A stretch of DNA of 23,822 bases from Acidobacteriota bacterium (GTDB lineage Bacteria > Acidobacteriota > HRBIN11), in contig JAUQPV010000012.1 of the NCBI GenBank assembly GCA_030550225.1, positions 1 to 23,822 of the forward strand, read 5' to 3'. A program made the position numbers and the translations under genes. Of this stretch, positions 14,087 through 22,050 are shown piece by piece (position 1 is the first letter of the stretch; each line of letters begins with the position of its first letter). Under the pieces are notes generated by a model. That model made no database searches, was not told the DNA's origin, and saw nothing but the letters and a program-made list of their open reading frames with translations.

Positions 14087-17000
14087 ATGTGGGAGTATCA
14101 GTCCTGGCATTTCTGGCGACGGCTCTACTACGCCCTGATCGGGGCGGGGGTCGTCATCCTGATCCTGACCCTGTGGTATAGCGTATATAGCCTCCGTCGA
14201 AGCGAACGGGTTTGGGAAGAGAATCAGCGAGCGACCCTCCGAGATCAGGTCCTGCCGGTCCTGGCCCACGGCTATCAGCAGACTGTTCGCCTGCGGGTTC
14301 AGTCCATCGAAGACTTCTTGGTGTTTCTGAGCACCCGTATGGGTCGGGCGTTACGAGAGGCGGTCCCCGGCCGCCCGGGAGGGGGGCCGACGCTCTCGTC
14401 GGAGGCGGGGTACCGTCTGTCTTCCCAAGGGCAGGTCATACGGGTGGAAGGTACGGACGACGAAGTCTTGGTGAGTCGGTCCTCGGCCCGAGATCCTGAA
14501 GCTTGGCGTCTCATCCGGGCCAGCGAGGCCCTGGTCGACGACTTTCGGACTCTTCGGCGGCAATACCCCTTCGTGACTTACTTCTACGTCGTCGCTCGGG
14601 GCTTCATGCGTATCTACCCCCGCGTAGACTTAGCCGGTGCTTATGGGCCGGACTTTGAACCCTCGAGACTGGGCCTGTTTCAGCTCGTGGGTTCGGTCAA
14701 TCCGACCCGTCGCCGCGTCCTCTGGACGGTCCCTTATCCCGACGTGACAGGCCGTGGGTGGGTCCTCACGGCGGCCGTGCCCTTCTATGGTCCGGACGGG
14801 ACTTACCAGGGTCTGGTCGCCGCCGACATTACCCTGGCGGCCTTCTCCGAGCTCTTCCGGAACCCCATCATCGAGCAAGTCCATGCCGTCGCCCTGGTTT
14901 TCAACGAGTCGGGCCACCTCGTCAGTGGATTTCCCCTGTCGGCGATGCGGCTTCTATGGAGCCGCCCGTGGCCGCCGGAGACGGCCGGTCCCGGCCAGAG
15001 CGATGCGGCCAACTATCCCTTTAAGTTGGAGACGCTGGATCGGCAGATCTCCTTATCCTCGAGCGTGCCGGAGAGAGACGGGAAGACTCCGAATGGACTC
15101 CCTCGAGTCCAAATGGTCCGCCTGGCCGACGAAGAGTACTGGGTCGCCCATCAGACGCTGGCGCCGATGGACTGGCAGTTTTTCCTGTTAGTTCCGACCC
15201 GGGCCTGGTCGGCCGACGGATGGGCGACCCGGCAGTTGAAGCACGGCCTTTGGACGACAGCCGGGATGGCCATCGTCCTGTTTTACTTTTACCTGCTGGC
15301 CGTGTTGGTCGTGCACTCCTACATCGAGCGCCGCGTATTTCAGCCTCTGGCGGCCATCGGAGACGCCTTGGACCGGGGTCAAGCGGTCGTCCCGCCGGAG
15401 CGGGCCTTGCGACCGGTCGAGCGGTTGGCCCAGGCGATCCACCATTATCAGCGGTCGATCCAAGACTACATCGACCGGCTCCGACGGACGATGGAGGAGA
15501 ACCGTCTGACGCTTCAGACAGTCCAAGAGGCTTACGTCCGTCTGGATGCCCAGGGCCGAATCCAGGACGTGAATCCATCCTTCGAGTCCCTGTTCCGACG
15601 ACCCCGGGAAACCCTTATCGGGACGCCCCTGGAGAGCCTCTTTGGAGAAGACAGCCGGTTCTTTATCCGGCATCGAATCTCCCTTTGGATTCGAGAACCC
15701 GAGATCGTCGAACAGCCCGTGGAGATCCATACGGGCCACGTCCTGCACCTGCTCTTTTCGGCGTCTCCCTTGGCCATCGACGGCCAGACGACAGGAATCG
15801 TCCTGTTTATCCGGGACATGACGGAGATCCATCGCTTTGAGATCCAATTGGCCCATATGAGTACGACGGACCCCCTGACGGGCCTGATGAACCGGCGTCT
15901 GTTCATGGAGTCCCTCGAACTGATGATCCGTCAGGCATGGCAACGCCGCCGGTCCTTCAGTATCGTGATCGTCAACATCGATTACTTCCGGATGATCGTC
16001 TCCCAGCACGGTGTGGCGGTCGCCGACGGTCTCTTGCGGTCCCTGCCCGGCCTCATCGAGTGGCCCGAGAACGCCTTGGCCGCCCGATACGGCGACGACG
16101 AGATCGCCGTCCTCCTACCCGATACAGCCCTGGACATCGCTCAGCAGTGGGCCGAGGGCGTCCGAAGTCGGATCGAACAGGCGACCTTCCCGGTCCAGGA
16201 CCGGACCCTGCGGGTCACGGTCAGTTGTAGCGTCGTCAGTTTTCCGGAACACGGCCAGAGCCTTTCTGAACTCATCGGCCACAGCTATATGGCCATGCAA
16301 CGGGCCAAACAGATGGGCGGGAACCGTGTGGTCATGCCCAAGCAGACCTTTCCCCTGGGGACCCAGTGGTACGAGTGGACCGAGCGACCTCGCCAGCTCC
16401 TGGAGCTGAAGGAGCAGGGTCGGCTGATCCCCTTCCTTCAACCCATCGTGTATTTGCACGACCATAAGGTCTTGGGATTTGAACTTCTGGCTCGGATCAT
16501 TGAGAATCAGGACGTCGTCCCGGCCCAGGACTTTTTGAGTATCTTGGAGTCCCTACCGCCCACCGACCAGATCGACATCGACGCTTACTTATACCGGAAG
16601 GCACTGAGCCGACTCCGTCGATATCCGGGCCTCTCGAGCTTTCTGAACCTGTCGCCGGCCTTCATCGTCTTGCCGGCCCAGTTCCAGCGCGTGTGCCAAG
16701 AAATCGTTCAGATGGGCGTCGACCCCCACAACGTCGTCTTCGAGATATCCGAGCGTTCCATCCTGCGGGACATCGAGGGTCTCCGCCGTATGATCTATGC
16801 CGCCCGGGAGTACGGCTTCCGATTTGCCGTCGATGACTTCGGGAGCGGGTTCTCCTCCTTTCAGTACTTTCGGGTCCTGCCCATCGACTTCCTCAAAATC
16901 GACGGCTCTTACATCATCGGCCTCCATCGTTCCTTGGATAACCGGTGGTTCCTGGAAGCCTTCATTTACCTGGCGCATCATTTCGACATCGAGATCATCG

Positions 17001-17143
17001 CCGAACACATCCAACACCCGGAAGACTTGGAGATCCTCCGAGACATGGGGATCCCCTTGGGGCAGGGGATCTTACTGGGCCCGCCGATGCCTTACGACCA
17101 ATGGGACATTACACGAGTGGTCACGCACCAGCTCACGGAATAG
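14087..17143 (+). CDS. Membrane Cache-PAS-GGDEF-EAL protein, probable c-di-GMP phosphodiesterase
   Basis: 1018 residues. Order: membrane helix (about 13-34), periplasmic double-Cache sensor (about 40-380, with the WTVPYPDVTGRGWVLTAAVPFYG core), second membrane helix (about 388-410), HAMP-like linker, PAS domain (about 480-585), GGDEF domain (about 590-755), and EAL domain (about 765-1010). The GGDEF signature is GDDEI (669-673) and the first metal Asp in the DxDxF motif is Asn (NIDYF), so cyclase activity is unlikely; it may bind GTP as an allosteric domain. The EAL domain keeps the needed residues: Glu799 (ELL), Asn in FLNLSPA, Glu in FEISE, DDFG, KID, Glu in IIAEH and Gln in GQGILLG. It should cleave c-di-GMP to pGpG in response to a periplasmic ligand. 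GAGG lies almost against the start codon. Confidence 0.9.
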   Translation: MWEYQSWHFWRRLYYALIGAGVVILILTLWYSVYSLRRSERVWEENQRATLRDQVLPVLAHGYQQTVRLRVQSIEDFLVFLSTRMGRALREAVPGRPGGGPTLSSEAGYRLSSQGQVIRVEGTDDEVLVSRSSARDPEAWRLIRASEALVDDFRTLRRQYPFVTYFYVVARGFMRIYPRVDLAGAYGPDFEPSRLGLFQLVGSVNPTRRRVLWTVPYPDVTGRGWVLTAAVPFYGPDGTYQGLVAADITLAAFSELFRNPIIEQVHAVALVFNESGHLVSGFPLSAMRLLWSRPWPPETAGPGQSDAANYPFKLETLDRQISLSSSVPERDGKTPNGLPRVQMVRLADEEYWVAHQTLAPMDWQFFLLVPTRAWSADGWATRQLKHGLWTTAGMAIVLFYFYLLAVLVVHSYIERRVFQPLAAIGDALDRGQAVVPPERALRPVERLAQAIHHYQRSIQDYIDRLRRTMEENRLTLQTVQEAYVRLDAQGRIQDVNPSFESLFRRPRETLIGTPLESLFGEDSRFFIRHRISLWIREPEIVEQPVEIHTGHVLHLLFSASPLAIDGQTTGIVLFIRDMTEIHRFEIQLAHMSTTDPLTGLMNRRLFMESLELMIRQAWQRRRSFSIVIVNIDYFRMIVSQHGVAVADGLLRSLPGLIEWPENALAARYGDDEIAVLLPDTALDIAQQWAEGVRSRIEQATFPVQDRTLRVTVSCSVVSFPEHGQSLSELIGHSYMAMQRAKQMGGNRVVMPKQTFPLGTQWYEWTERPRQLLELKEQGRLIPFLQPIVYLHDHKVLGFELLARIIENQDVVPAQDFLSILESLPPTDQIDIDAYLYRKALSRLRRYPGLSSFLNLSPAFIVLPAQFQRVCQEIVQMGVDPHNVVFEISERSILRDIEGLRRMIYAAREYGFRFAVDDFGSGFSSFQYFRVLPIDFLKIDGSYIIGLHRSLDNRWFLEAFIYLAHHFDIEIIAEHIQHPEDLEILRDMGIPLGQGILLGPPMPYDQWDITRVVTHQLTE

Positions 17144-17170
17144 CGGCGGGACCTGGTGTGGGGCACGGGG

Positions 17171-17226
17171 GCAAAGCGTAAAGGGCAAAGAGTATTTGCT
17201 CTTTGCCCTATGCCCTTTGCCCTTAT
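17171..17226. repeat. Heptamer array containing the terminator hairpin
   Basis: Eight 7-base units in unbroken phase. The left half is purine-rich (GTAAAGG, GCAAAGA) and the right half is its near-complement (CTCTTTG, CCCTTTG), so the array is itself an inverted repeat. It is related to the AAGGGCY array at 23552. Confidence 0.6.
17182..17209. terminator. Bidirectional terminator hairpin between convergent genes
   Basis: A perfect 11-bp stem, AGGGCAAAGAG with CTCTTTGCCCT around the loop TATTTG, sits 38 bases after the plus-strand phosphodiesterase stop and 13 bases after the minus-strand accC stop. No long T-run follows on either side. The hairpin is built from the heptamer array at 17171-17226 (units such as GCAAAGC, GTAAAGG, CCCTATG, CCCTTTG). 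Confidence 0.65.
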
Positions 17227-18590
17227 GGGGGACTCGCCGCCGCCTGCCAACGGGGGAGGATGCTCTCCAGGTACTGGGTCGAGAAGCGCCCCTGACGGAA
17301 GGCCTCGTCTTCCAAAATCCGTAGGTGGAGGGGAATATTCGTCTGGATCCCCTCGACCCGCAAGAGCGTCAGGGCCCGGACCATCCGGGCGATGGCCTCG
17401 GCCCGGTCTTCGCCCCAGGCGATGACCTTCGCCAGGAGAGAATCGTAGTACGGCGGGACCGTATACGGCGAGTACAACGCCGTGTCGATGCGCACGCCGA
17501 AGGCCTGCGGGGCGATAAAACGGGTCACCGTCCCGGCCGACGGCATGAACGTCCAGGGGTCCTCGGCGCAGACCCGGCACTCGATGGCGTGCCCGCGGAT
17601 CCGTAAATCTGCTTGCGACCACGGGAGGGCCTCGCCGGCGGCGATCCGGATCTGCTGGCGGACGATGTCGATGCCCGTGACCATCTCCGTCACGGGGTGC
17701 TCGACCTGGATGCGAGTATTCGCCTCGATGAAGTAGAAATGGCCGTCCCGGTCGACTAAGAACTCCAGGGTCCCGGCGTTGACGTAGCCGACGGCCCGGA
17801 CCAGTCGAAGGGCCGCCTCGCCGAGCTTCTGCCGGAGCTTGGGAGTCAGGACCGGTGACGGGGCCTCCTCGATGACCTTTTGATGCCGCCGCTGGATCGA
17901 GCACTCCCGCTCGAACAGGTAGACGGCATTCCCATGCGTGTCCGCCAGGACCTGGACTTCGATGTGGCGTGGCTCGACCAGATACTTTTCCATGTAAAGG
18001 TCCGGTCGGCCGAACGCCCGGGCCGCCTCGACCTGGGCCGTCCGGAAGGCCGTCTCCAGTTCCCGCTCGCCCCGAACGACGCGCATCCCCTTGCCGCCAC
18101 CACCGGCGGCCGCCTTCAAGAGAACGGGGTAGCCCAACTTACGGGCAAGCTTGCGGGCTTGCTCCTCGTCCTCGACGATGCCCTCCGAGCCGGGAATGAC
18201 CGGGACGCCCACCTCGAGGGCCAACTGCCGGGCTTGGGCCTTATCCCCCATCTTGCGGATCGCCGCCGCCGGCGGGCCGATGAACCGGATGTTGCAACTT
18301 TCGCAGATCTCGGCAAAGTCGGCATTTTCCGAGAGAAAACCGTAGCCTGGGTGGATCGCCTCAGCGCCGGTGACCTCAGCGGCGCTGATGATGTTCGGGA
18401 TATTCAAGTAACTTTCCGTCGCTGGCGGCGGACCGACACAGATGGCCTCGTCGGCCAATAGGACGTGCATCGCCGCCCGGTCGGCCTCGGAGTACACGGC
18501 GACCGTTCGGATCCCCAAGTCCCGACAGGCGGCGATGATACGAACGGCGATCTCCCCCCGATTCGCGATCAGGACCTTCCGGAATACCAC
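17223..18590 (-). CDS. accC: Acetyl-CoA carboxylase, biotin carboxylase subunit
   Basis: 455 residues, standard length for AccC, which carboxylates biotin on the AccB carrier using ATP and bicarbonate in the first step of fatty acid synthesis. It begins FRKVLIANRGEIAVRII and includes AIHPGYGFLSENADFA, the ATP-grasp glycine loop AAAGGGGKGMR, the HIEVQVLAD strand, ERECSIQRRHQKVIEE, and EANTRIQVEHPVTEM. In the last motif the usual Met before Asn is Ala, while the metal and substrate residues Glu, Asn, Arg and Gln are kept. ECRVCAEDP supplies the bicarbonate-site Arg. Start is GTG 18590 with GAGG five bases upstream, seven bases after the peptidase stop, so the two are co-transcribed. The partner accB is not adjacent. 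A carboxylase of another acyl-CoA cannot be excluded, but a standalone subunit of this length favours AccC. Confidence 0.93.
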   Translation of the reverse strand: MVFRKVLIANRGEIAVRIIAACRDLGIRTVAVYSEADRAAMHVLLADEAICVGPPPATESYLNIPNIISAAEVTGAEAIHPGYGFLSENADFAEICESCNIRFIGPPAAAIRKMGDKAQARQLALEVGVPVIPGSEGIVEDEEQARKLARKLGYPVLLKAAAGGGGKGMRVVRGERELETAFRTAQVEAARAFGRPDLYMEKYLVEPRHIEVQVLADTHGNAVYLFERECSIQRRHQKVIEEAPSPVLTPKLRQKLGEAALRLVRAVGYVNAGTLEFLVDRDGHFYFIEANTRIQVEHPVTEMVTGIDIVRQQIRIAAGEALPWSQADLRIRGHAIECRVCAEDPWTFMPSAGTVTRFIAPQAFGVRIDTALYSPYTVPPYYDSLLAKVIAWGEDRAEAIARMVRALTLLRVEGIQTNIPLHLRILEDEAFRQGRFSTQYLESILPRWQAAASPP

Positions 18591-18597
18591 GGCGGCC

Positions 18598-19887
18598 TCA
18601 CGGCCTCTTTTTCATGACCCGCTCGATCTCATCGGGGTCTCGGGGCACCTTCCCGCTGAGCAGACGGTAGCCGTCGGCCGTGACGAGGACATCGTCCTCG
18701 ATACGGATCCCGATCTTCTTCTCCGGGATGTAGATCCCCGGCTCGACGGTGATGACGACGCCCGGCTCGAGGGGCTTGTTGTAGTCTCCGACGTCGTGGA
18801 CGTCCATCCCCAGGTAGTGGGACGTGCTGTGGGGAAAGTAGTCCCCGTATCCCTTTTCACGGATGAATTCGGCGGCCGCCCGGTGGATGACGTCCCGGAT
18901 CTGGACGCCCGGCCGGATGGCGGCCAGCGCCCGATTCTGGGCCTCCAGGACGATTTCGTAAATCTCCCGCTGTTCCTTCGTGAACCGGCCGTTGGCCGGG
19001 ACCGTCCGGGTCACGTCGGCACAGTAGTATGCATAGCGAGCGCCCACGTCCATCAAGACGAGGTCGCCGTCATCGATCCGGCCCCGGTTCTGATTGTAAT
19101 GCAAGATCGTCGTGTGGAGGCCGGCTCCGATGATCGACGGGAAGGCCAACTGCATGGCACCCCGACGCTTAAACTCGTACTCGATGAGGGCCTCCAGCTC
19201 GTACTCGTGCATCCCGGGCCGCACGGCTCGCATGGCCGCCAGGAGGGCCTCCCCGGTGATGTCGATGGCCTTCTGGAGCAGGCCGAGCTCGAAGTCGTCC
19301 TTAATGCGCCGCATGTCGTCCAGGTGGACCGACAGGTTGATGACGGGCAGGGCCGGATACCGCTCCCGAATCCTTTGGACCAGCTGAAGATAGCGGGTCG
19401 GCGGGTCATTCAGCCCGATGGGCTCGTTCAATACGGCGACCGTCGGATGCTGACTGAGGAGACGCCCCAACATCGTCTCGAATTGGGTCGTCGGGAGTAT
19501 GGTGGCGATGCCCGTCAGCTCAGCGGCTTCCTTGTCGGGCGCCAGCTTCGGACCCGTCCAGACCTCCTGCTGGGGGTCCTTCGGCGGCAGAAACAGGATC
19601 TCCTTCCAGGTCTCCCGGGGCGCTCCCGGCCAGAGGACGAGGGCCGCATGGGGGACTTCCAGGCCCGTCAAGTAGTAGAAGTAGTTGTTCTGGACGAATT
19701 CGTCGATGTCCGGCTCCGGGTTCGCCAGGACGATGGCCAGGGCGTCGCCCAGGAGCTGGGCCAGCTTGGCCCGGCGCTGTTGGTAGACCTCCTTCTTGTA
19801 TTCGGTCGGCACCTGCGAGAGCAGGGGTCCCCTGAAGAGGGTCATCGCAAAGAGCGTCATAAGCACGCTCCATCGGTAAAACTTCAT
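18598..19887 (-). CDS. Exported Xaa-Pro aminopeptidase (peptidase family M24B)
   Basis: 429 residues. It removes N-terminal residues preceding proline, using two metal ions (usually Mn). An N-terminal signal peptide (MKFYRWSVLMTLFAMTLF, then a possible cleavage after LLSQ) suggests a periplasmic location, unlike classical cytoplasmic PepP. An AMP_N-type domain follows (RRAKLAQLLGDALAIVLAN, NYFYYLTGLEVPHAALVL). The pita-bread catalytic domain has all five metal ligands: Asp in LVLMDVGA, Asp in YCADVTRT, His in HSTSHYLGMDVHD, Glu in TVEPGIY and Glu in IRIEDD. ATG 19887 is chosen because AGGGGAG precedes it; the in-frame ATG 19905 is itself part of the purine-rich ribosome site. It lies just upstream of accC and 37 bases after the hicA remnant. 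Confidence 0.9.
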   Translation of the reverse strand: MKFYRWSVLMTLFAMTLFRGPLLSQVPTEYKKEVYQQRRAKLAQLLGDALAIVLANPEPDIDEFVQNNYFYYLTGLEVPHAALVLWPGAPRETWKEILFLPPKDPQQEVWTGPKLAPDKEAAELTGIATILPTTQFETMLGRLLSQHPTVAVLNEPIGLNDPPTRYLQLVQRIRERYPALPVINLSVHLDDMRRIKDDFELGLLQKAIDITGEALLAAMRAVRPGMHEYELEALIEYEFKRRGAMQLAFPSIIGAGLHTTILHYNQNRGRIDDGDLVLMDVGARYAYYCADVTRTVPANGRFTKEQREIYEIVLEAQNRALAAIRPGVQIRDVIHRAAAEFIREKGYGDYFPHSTSHYLGMDVHDVGDYNKPLEPGVVITVEPGIYIPEKKIGIRIEDDVLVTADGYRLLSGKVPRDPDEIERVMKKRP

Positions 19888-19924
19888 GGCTCCCCTTCCC
19901 TCCATCCGCCAAAGGTCGAGTCCG

Positions 19925-20151
19925 TTACCGTTTACCCCAAAGAGTACGAACGAGTTCTGGTAGTGTCATGCCCACGTGTCCGGCTACGTCGCGCAGGATT
20001 CGCGGTGTCGGGGGATCGTTATATGATGCACTTCCCCTGAGGTTTGACATGTCAGGCGGGCGTGACTACCCGTCTGTCGGGTTAACTTGTAACCCAAGCG
20101 GATCAGGGCTTGAATGAGTTCATCAGCTGATACGTCCCTCGGTAGTCTCAC
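19925..20151 (-). pseudogene. hicA: HicA-like toxin gene broken by a frameshifting deletion
   Basis: A GTG start at 20151 overlaps the hicB stop as GTGA. The first frame reads VRLPRDVSADELIQAL, then RLGYKLTRQTGSHARLT and HHITIPRH, the double-stranded-RNA-binding-like HicA core including the catalytic GSH His, then runs to TAG at 19984-19986 after an unrelated RESCAT (55 residues in all). The missing end is present in another frame from about 20002: RILRDVAGHVGM, then TLPELVRTLWGKR, stopping at 19925-19927. The roughly nine to ten residues that normally join these parts (PLRVGTL-like) are absent, so a deletion of about 25-28 bases shifted the frame. HicA is an mRNA interferase; this copy is probably dead. 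A sequencing error cannot account for the loss of a whole segment. Confidence 0.78.
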
Positions 20152-20357
20152 AGAGCCAGGACCTCTTCTCGAACAAAGTGGACCCGCACAAGGTGTGGCA
20201 GGTCCCCAGGGTCAAAGTGACAACGGACGGCGTCCAAGATCATTTGCCGAAGCTCTTCATCCGTATCGGCTTCTGTGTATATGGAGAAGCCCGGAGCCCA
20301 AGCCTCGTATCCCCCTTCGGGGGATTCTTGTACGATAAAAAGAATCTCAGAAATCAT
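20148..20357 (-). CDS. hicB: HicB-like antitoxin
   Basis: 69 residues beginning MISEILFIVQESPEGGYEAW, with the conserved EADTDEELRQMILDAVRCHF and a short VRVHFVREEVL end. This is the compact HicB-like (partial RNase H fold) protein that partners HicA. It lacks a DNA-binding helix-turn-helix extension, as is usual for the short form. GAGGAAG stands before ATG 20357. Its last four bases overlap the start of the hicA remnant, the normal coupling in these modules. With the toxin broken, the antitoxin is intact but has no partner here. Confidence 0.82.
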   Translation of the reverse strand: MISEILFIVQESPEGGYEAWAPGFSIYTEADTDEELRQMILDAVRCHFDPGDLPHLVRVHFVREEVLAL

Positions 20358-20398
20358 CTTCCTCTATCCTCTCCTATATGCCCCGAAAATCCCCTATA

Positions 20399-20446
20399 GC
20401 CGCACTGCTGAACTCTCAACCTCCCGGACTCCCGAACTGCCGAATT
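20399..20446 (-). repeat. ARTTCGGS octamer array directly after the M16 gene
   Basis: Read on the minus strand, six 8-base units start at the base after the M16 stop codon: AATTCGGC, AGTTCGGG, AGTCCGGG, AGGTTGAG, AGTTCAGC and AGTGCGGC. It is the same family, orientation relative to the upstream gene, and position as 12175-12253. Confidence 0.68.
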
Positions 20447-21916
20447 TTACCGCCCTGGCGCTACCAGGGGAATCTCCTGGACCGGCCCCAGGGCCGTCAG
20501 GGCGCCGTCGAACTTCTCCGGCGTGCCGACGACCAGGATGGCCATCTGTTCGGGCTTCCAGTATGTCCGGATGACTCGCTCGACGTCTGCCCGCGTGACG
20601 GCCTGGATGTTGGGAACATACCTTGCCAGATAGTCCGTCGGCAGGCCCGTCACGGTCAGCCGCAGGTAGTTGAAGATGACGTCCGCCGGAGATTCGTACT
20701 CGAACACAAAGGAGTTGATCAGGGCCTCTTTGGCGACCTGGACTTCCTCGTCGGTCACGCCCTCCCGCCGGATGCGGTCTAACTCGTCTTTCAAGGCCCG
20801 GAGGGCCTGGAGCGTGCTCTCGGCCTTCGTCGCCGTGGCGACCGTAAAGGTGCCTGGATAGTCAAATTGAACGGCATAATGGCTGAAGGCGTAATAGGCC
20901 AAGCCCAGCTGGCTCCGGACCCGCACGAAGAGACGGCTCGACAGACCCTGGCCGAACAGCACGTTGGCGACCTGAAGGGCGTAAATGTCCCGGTCATAGG
21001 CCCGTTTCGGGTCAAAGGGCGGGACGACGTACCCCATTCGGATCTTCGTCTGGGTGACGTCGGCCTTCTTCACGAGAAAGATCCCTGGCCGGGTCGGTCG
21101 GAAGGCCGGCCGCTCCAGGCGAATCTGGGGGGCCCGCCAGGCACCCAGATACTTTTCCAGCCATCGCCGGAGTGTCGGCGTCGAGAAGTCGCCCCATACG
21201 CCGAGGACGAGCCGGTCGGGCCGGACGTACTGCTCATGAAACTGCTGAAGGTCCGTCTGCTGGATGGATCCGACGTCTTGGGTCGTCGGATATCGCCCGT
21301 AGGGGGTGTCCGTCCCGAAGACGACCTTTTGGAATTCCCGACGGGCGATGGCCTCCGGGTCGTCGTTCTCCCGTAAGAGGGCAGCAATCCGTTGACGTTT
21401 CGCCACGTCGAGCCGCTCGGCGTCCCACCGGGGCGACGTCAGCATTTCAGCCAGCAATGCCAGGCCCGTCTCGAAGTGCTCCCGAAGCGACGCCAGGCTG
21501 ATCCGACCGTTCGTGAGGCCGATGTTGATCTCGACCTCGATGGCCTTCTGGTCGAGGAGGCTGTCGACCTCGTCGGGCGTGTGCAGACGCGTCCCGCCCG
21601 TCCGCAAGAGCTGGCCCGTCAGGCCCGCCACACCGGGCTTCGCCTCGTAGACGGCCCCGGCATCGAGATAGCCGACCAGACGGATCAGGGGCAGGTCGTG
21701 GTCCTCCAAGACGAGGACCCGCAGGCCGTTTTTAAGACGGAACATCTGAGGCTGAGGCGGTCGGAAGGGCGGGAGCTCGGGAAACCGAAGGTCCCGCCAG
21801 GACGCCGACAGCTTGGACGCCGGCACCGTCTGAGCGCCGGCCCACTCTCCGCCGGCGAGGCTCCAGACCAGCAGAAGCCAGGCCATTCCGACGGCCCATC
21901 GTCGGTGCGATCGCAT
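20447..21916 (-). CDS. Exported M16-family peptidase homologue lacking the zinc motif
   Basis: 489 residues from ATG 21916 (GGGGGT upstream). A signal peptide is evident (residues 1-28, MRSHRRWAVGMAWLLLVWSLAGG, cleavage near AGAQ). Two M16 modules follow, with LKNGLRVLVLEDHDLPLIRL at the start and RVRSQLGLAYYAFSHY in the second half. The HxxEH zinc motif is lost: at residues 99-103 it reads LTGQL, as expected for a non-catalytic M16 partner. Such proteins form heterodimers with an active M16 subunit, as alpha and beta mitochondrial processing peptidase do. The active partner is the upstream gene (22028-23641), 111 bases away in the same direction. It probably acts in the periplasm. Confidence 0.88.
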   Translation of the reverse strand: MRSHRRWAVGMAWLLLVWSLAGGEWAGAQTVPASKLSASWRDLRFPELPPFRPPQPQMFRLKNGLRVLVLEDHDLPLIRLVGYLDAGAVYEAKPGVAGLTGQLLRTGGTRLHTPDEVDSLLDQKAIEVEINIGLTNGRISLASLREHFETGLALLAEMLTSPRWDAERLDVAKRQRIAALLRENDDPEAIARREFQKVVFGTDTPYGRYPTTQDVGSIQQTDLQQFHEQYVRPDRLVLGVWGDFSTPTLRRWLEKYLGAWRAPQIRLERPAFRPTRPGIFLVKKADVTQTKIRMGYVVPPFDPKRAYDRDIYALQVANVLFGQGLSSRLFVRVRSQLGLAYYAFSHYAVQFDYPGTFTVATATKAESTLQALRALKDELDRIRREGVTDEEVQVAKEALINSFVFEYESPADVIFNYLRLTVTGLPTDYLARYVPNIQAVTRADVERVIRTYWKPEQMAILVVGTPEKFDGALTALGPVQEIPLVAPGR

Positions 21917-21971
21917 CCGTGTACCCCCGTTTCGGTCGGCAGATGGGCAGGTGATGGATCGACAATTCAGA

Positions 21972-21993
21972 ACGCCGCCCGTGATGGCGGTGT
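21972..21993. repeat. REP-like hairpin, fourth copy
   Basis: ACGCCGCC (21972-21979) pairs with GGCGGTGT (21986-21993), with one G-U pair, around the six-base loop CGTGAT. The stem continues into GGTGTCTACC, exactly as in the copy at 5897. It lies in the gap between the two M16 genes and could affect mRNA processing there. Confidence 0.55.
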
Positions 21994-22011
21994 CTACCTT
22001 ACTATGCATCC

Positions 22012-22050
22012 TGGCCTGTCCATCGGCCTATCTGCCGGCCTGCCCATCGG
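22012..22050. repeat. CCTATCTG-type array overlapping the 3' end of the active M16 gene
   Basis: Units of 7-8 bases: TGGCCTGT, CCATCGG, CCTATCTG, CCGGCCTG and CCCATCGG. The right part encodes, on the minus strand, the terminal ADGQAGR residues and stop of the M16 peptidase; the left part is intergenic. The words match those at 8490 and 5867. Confidence 0.55.

Noticed and set aside
13917..14138. A 73-codon open frame overlapping the start of the phosphodiesterase gene
   Set aside because: It lies largely in the heptamer array, has no ribosome site and overlaps a strongly supported gene in another frame.
18442..20040. A 532-codon plus-strand open frame opposite accC and the Xaa-Pro aminopeptidase
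   Set aside because: It spans two well-conserved genes and the toxin remnant on the other strand and shows no motif or signal of its own.
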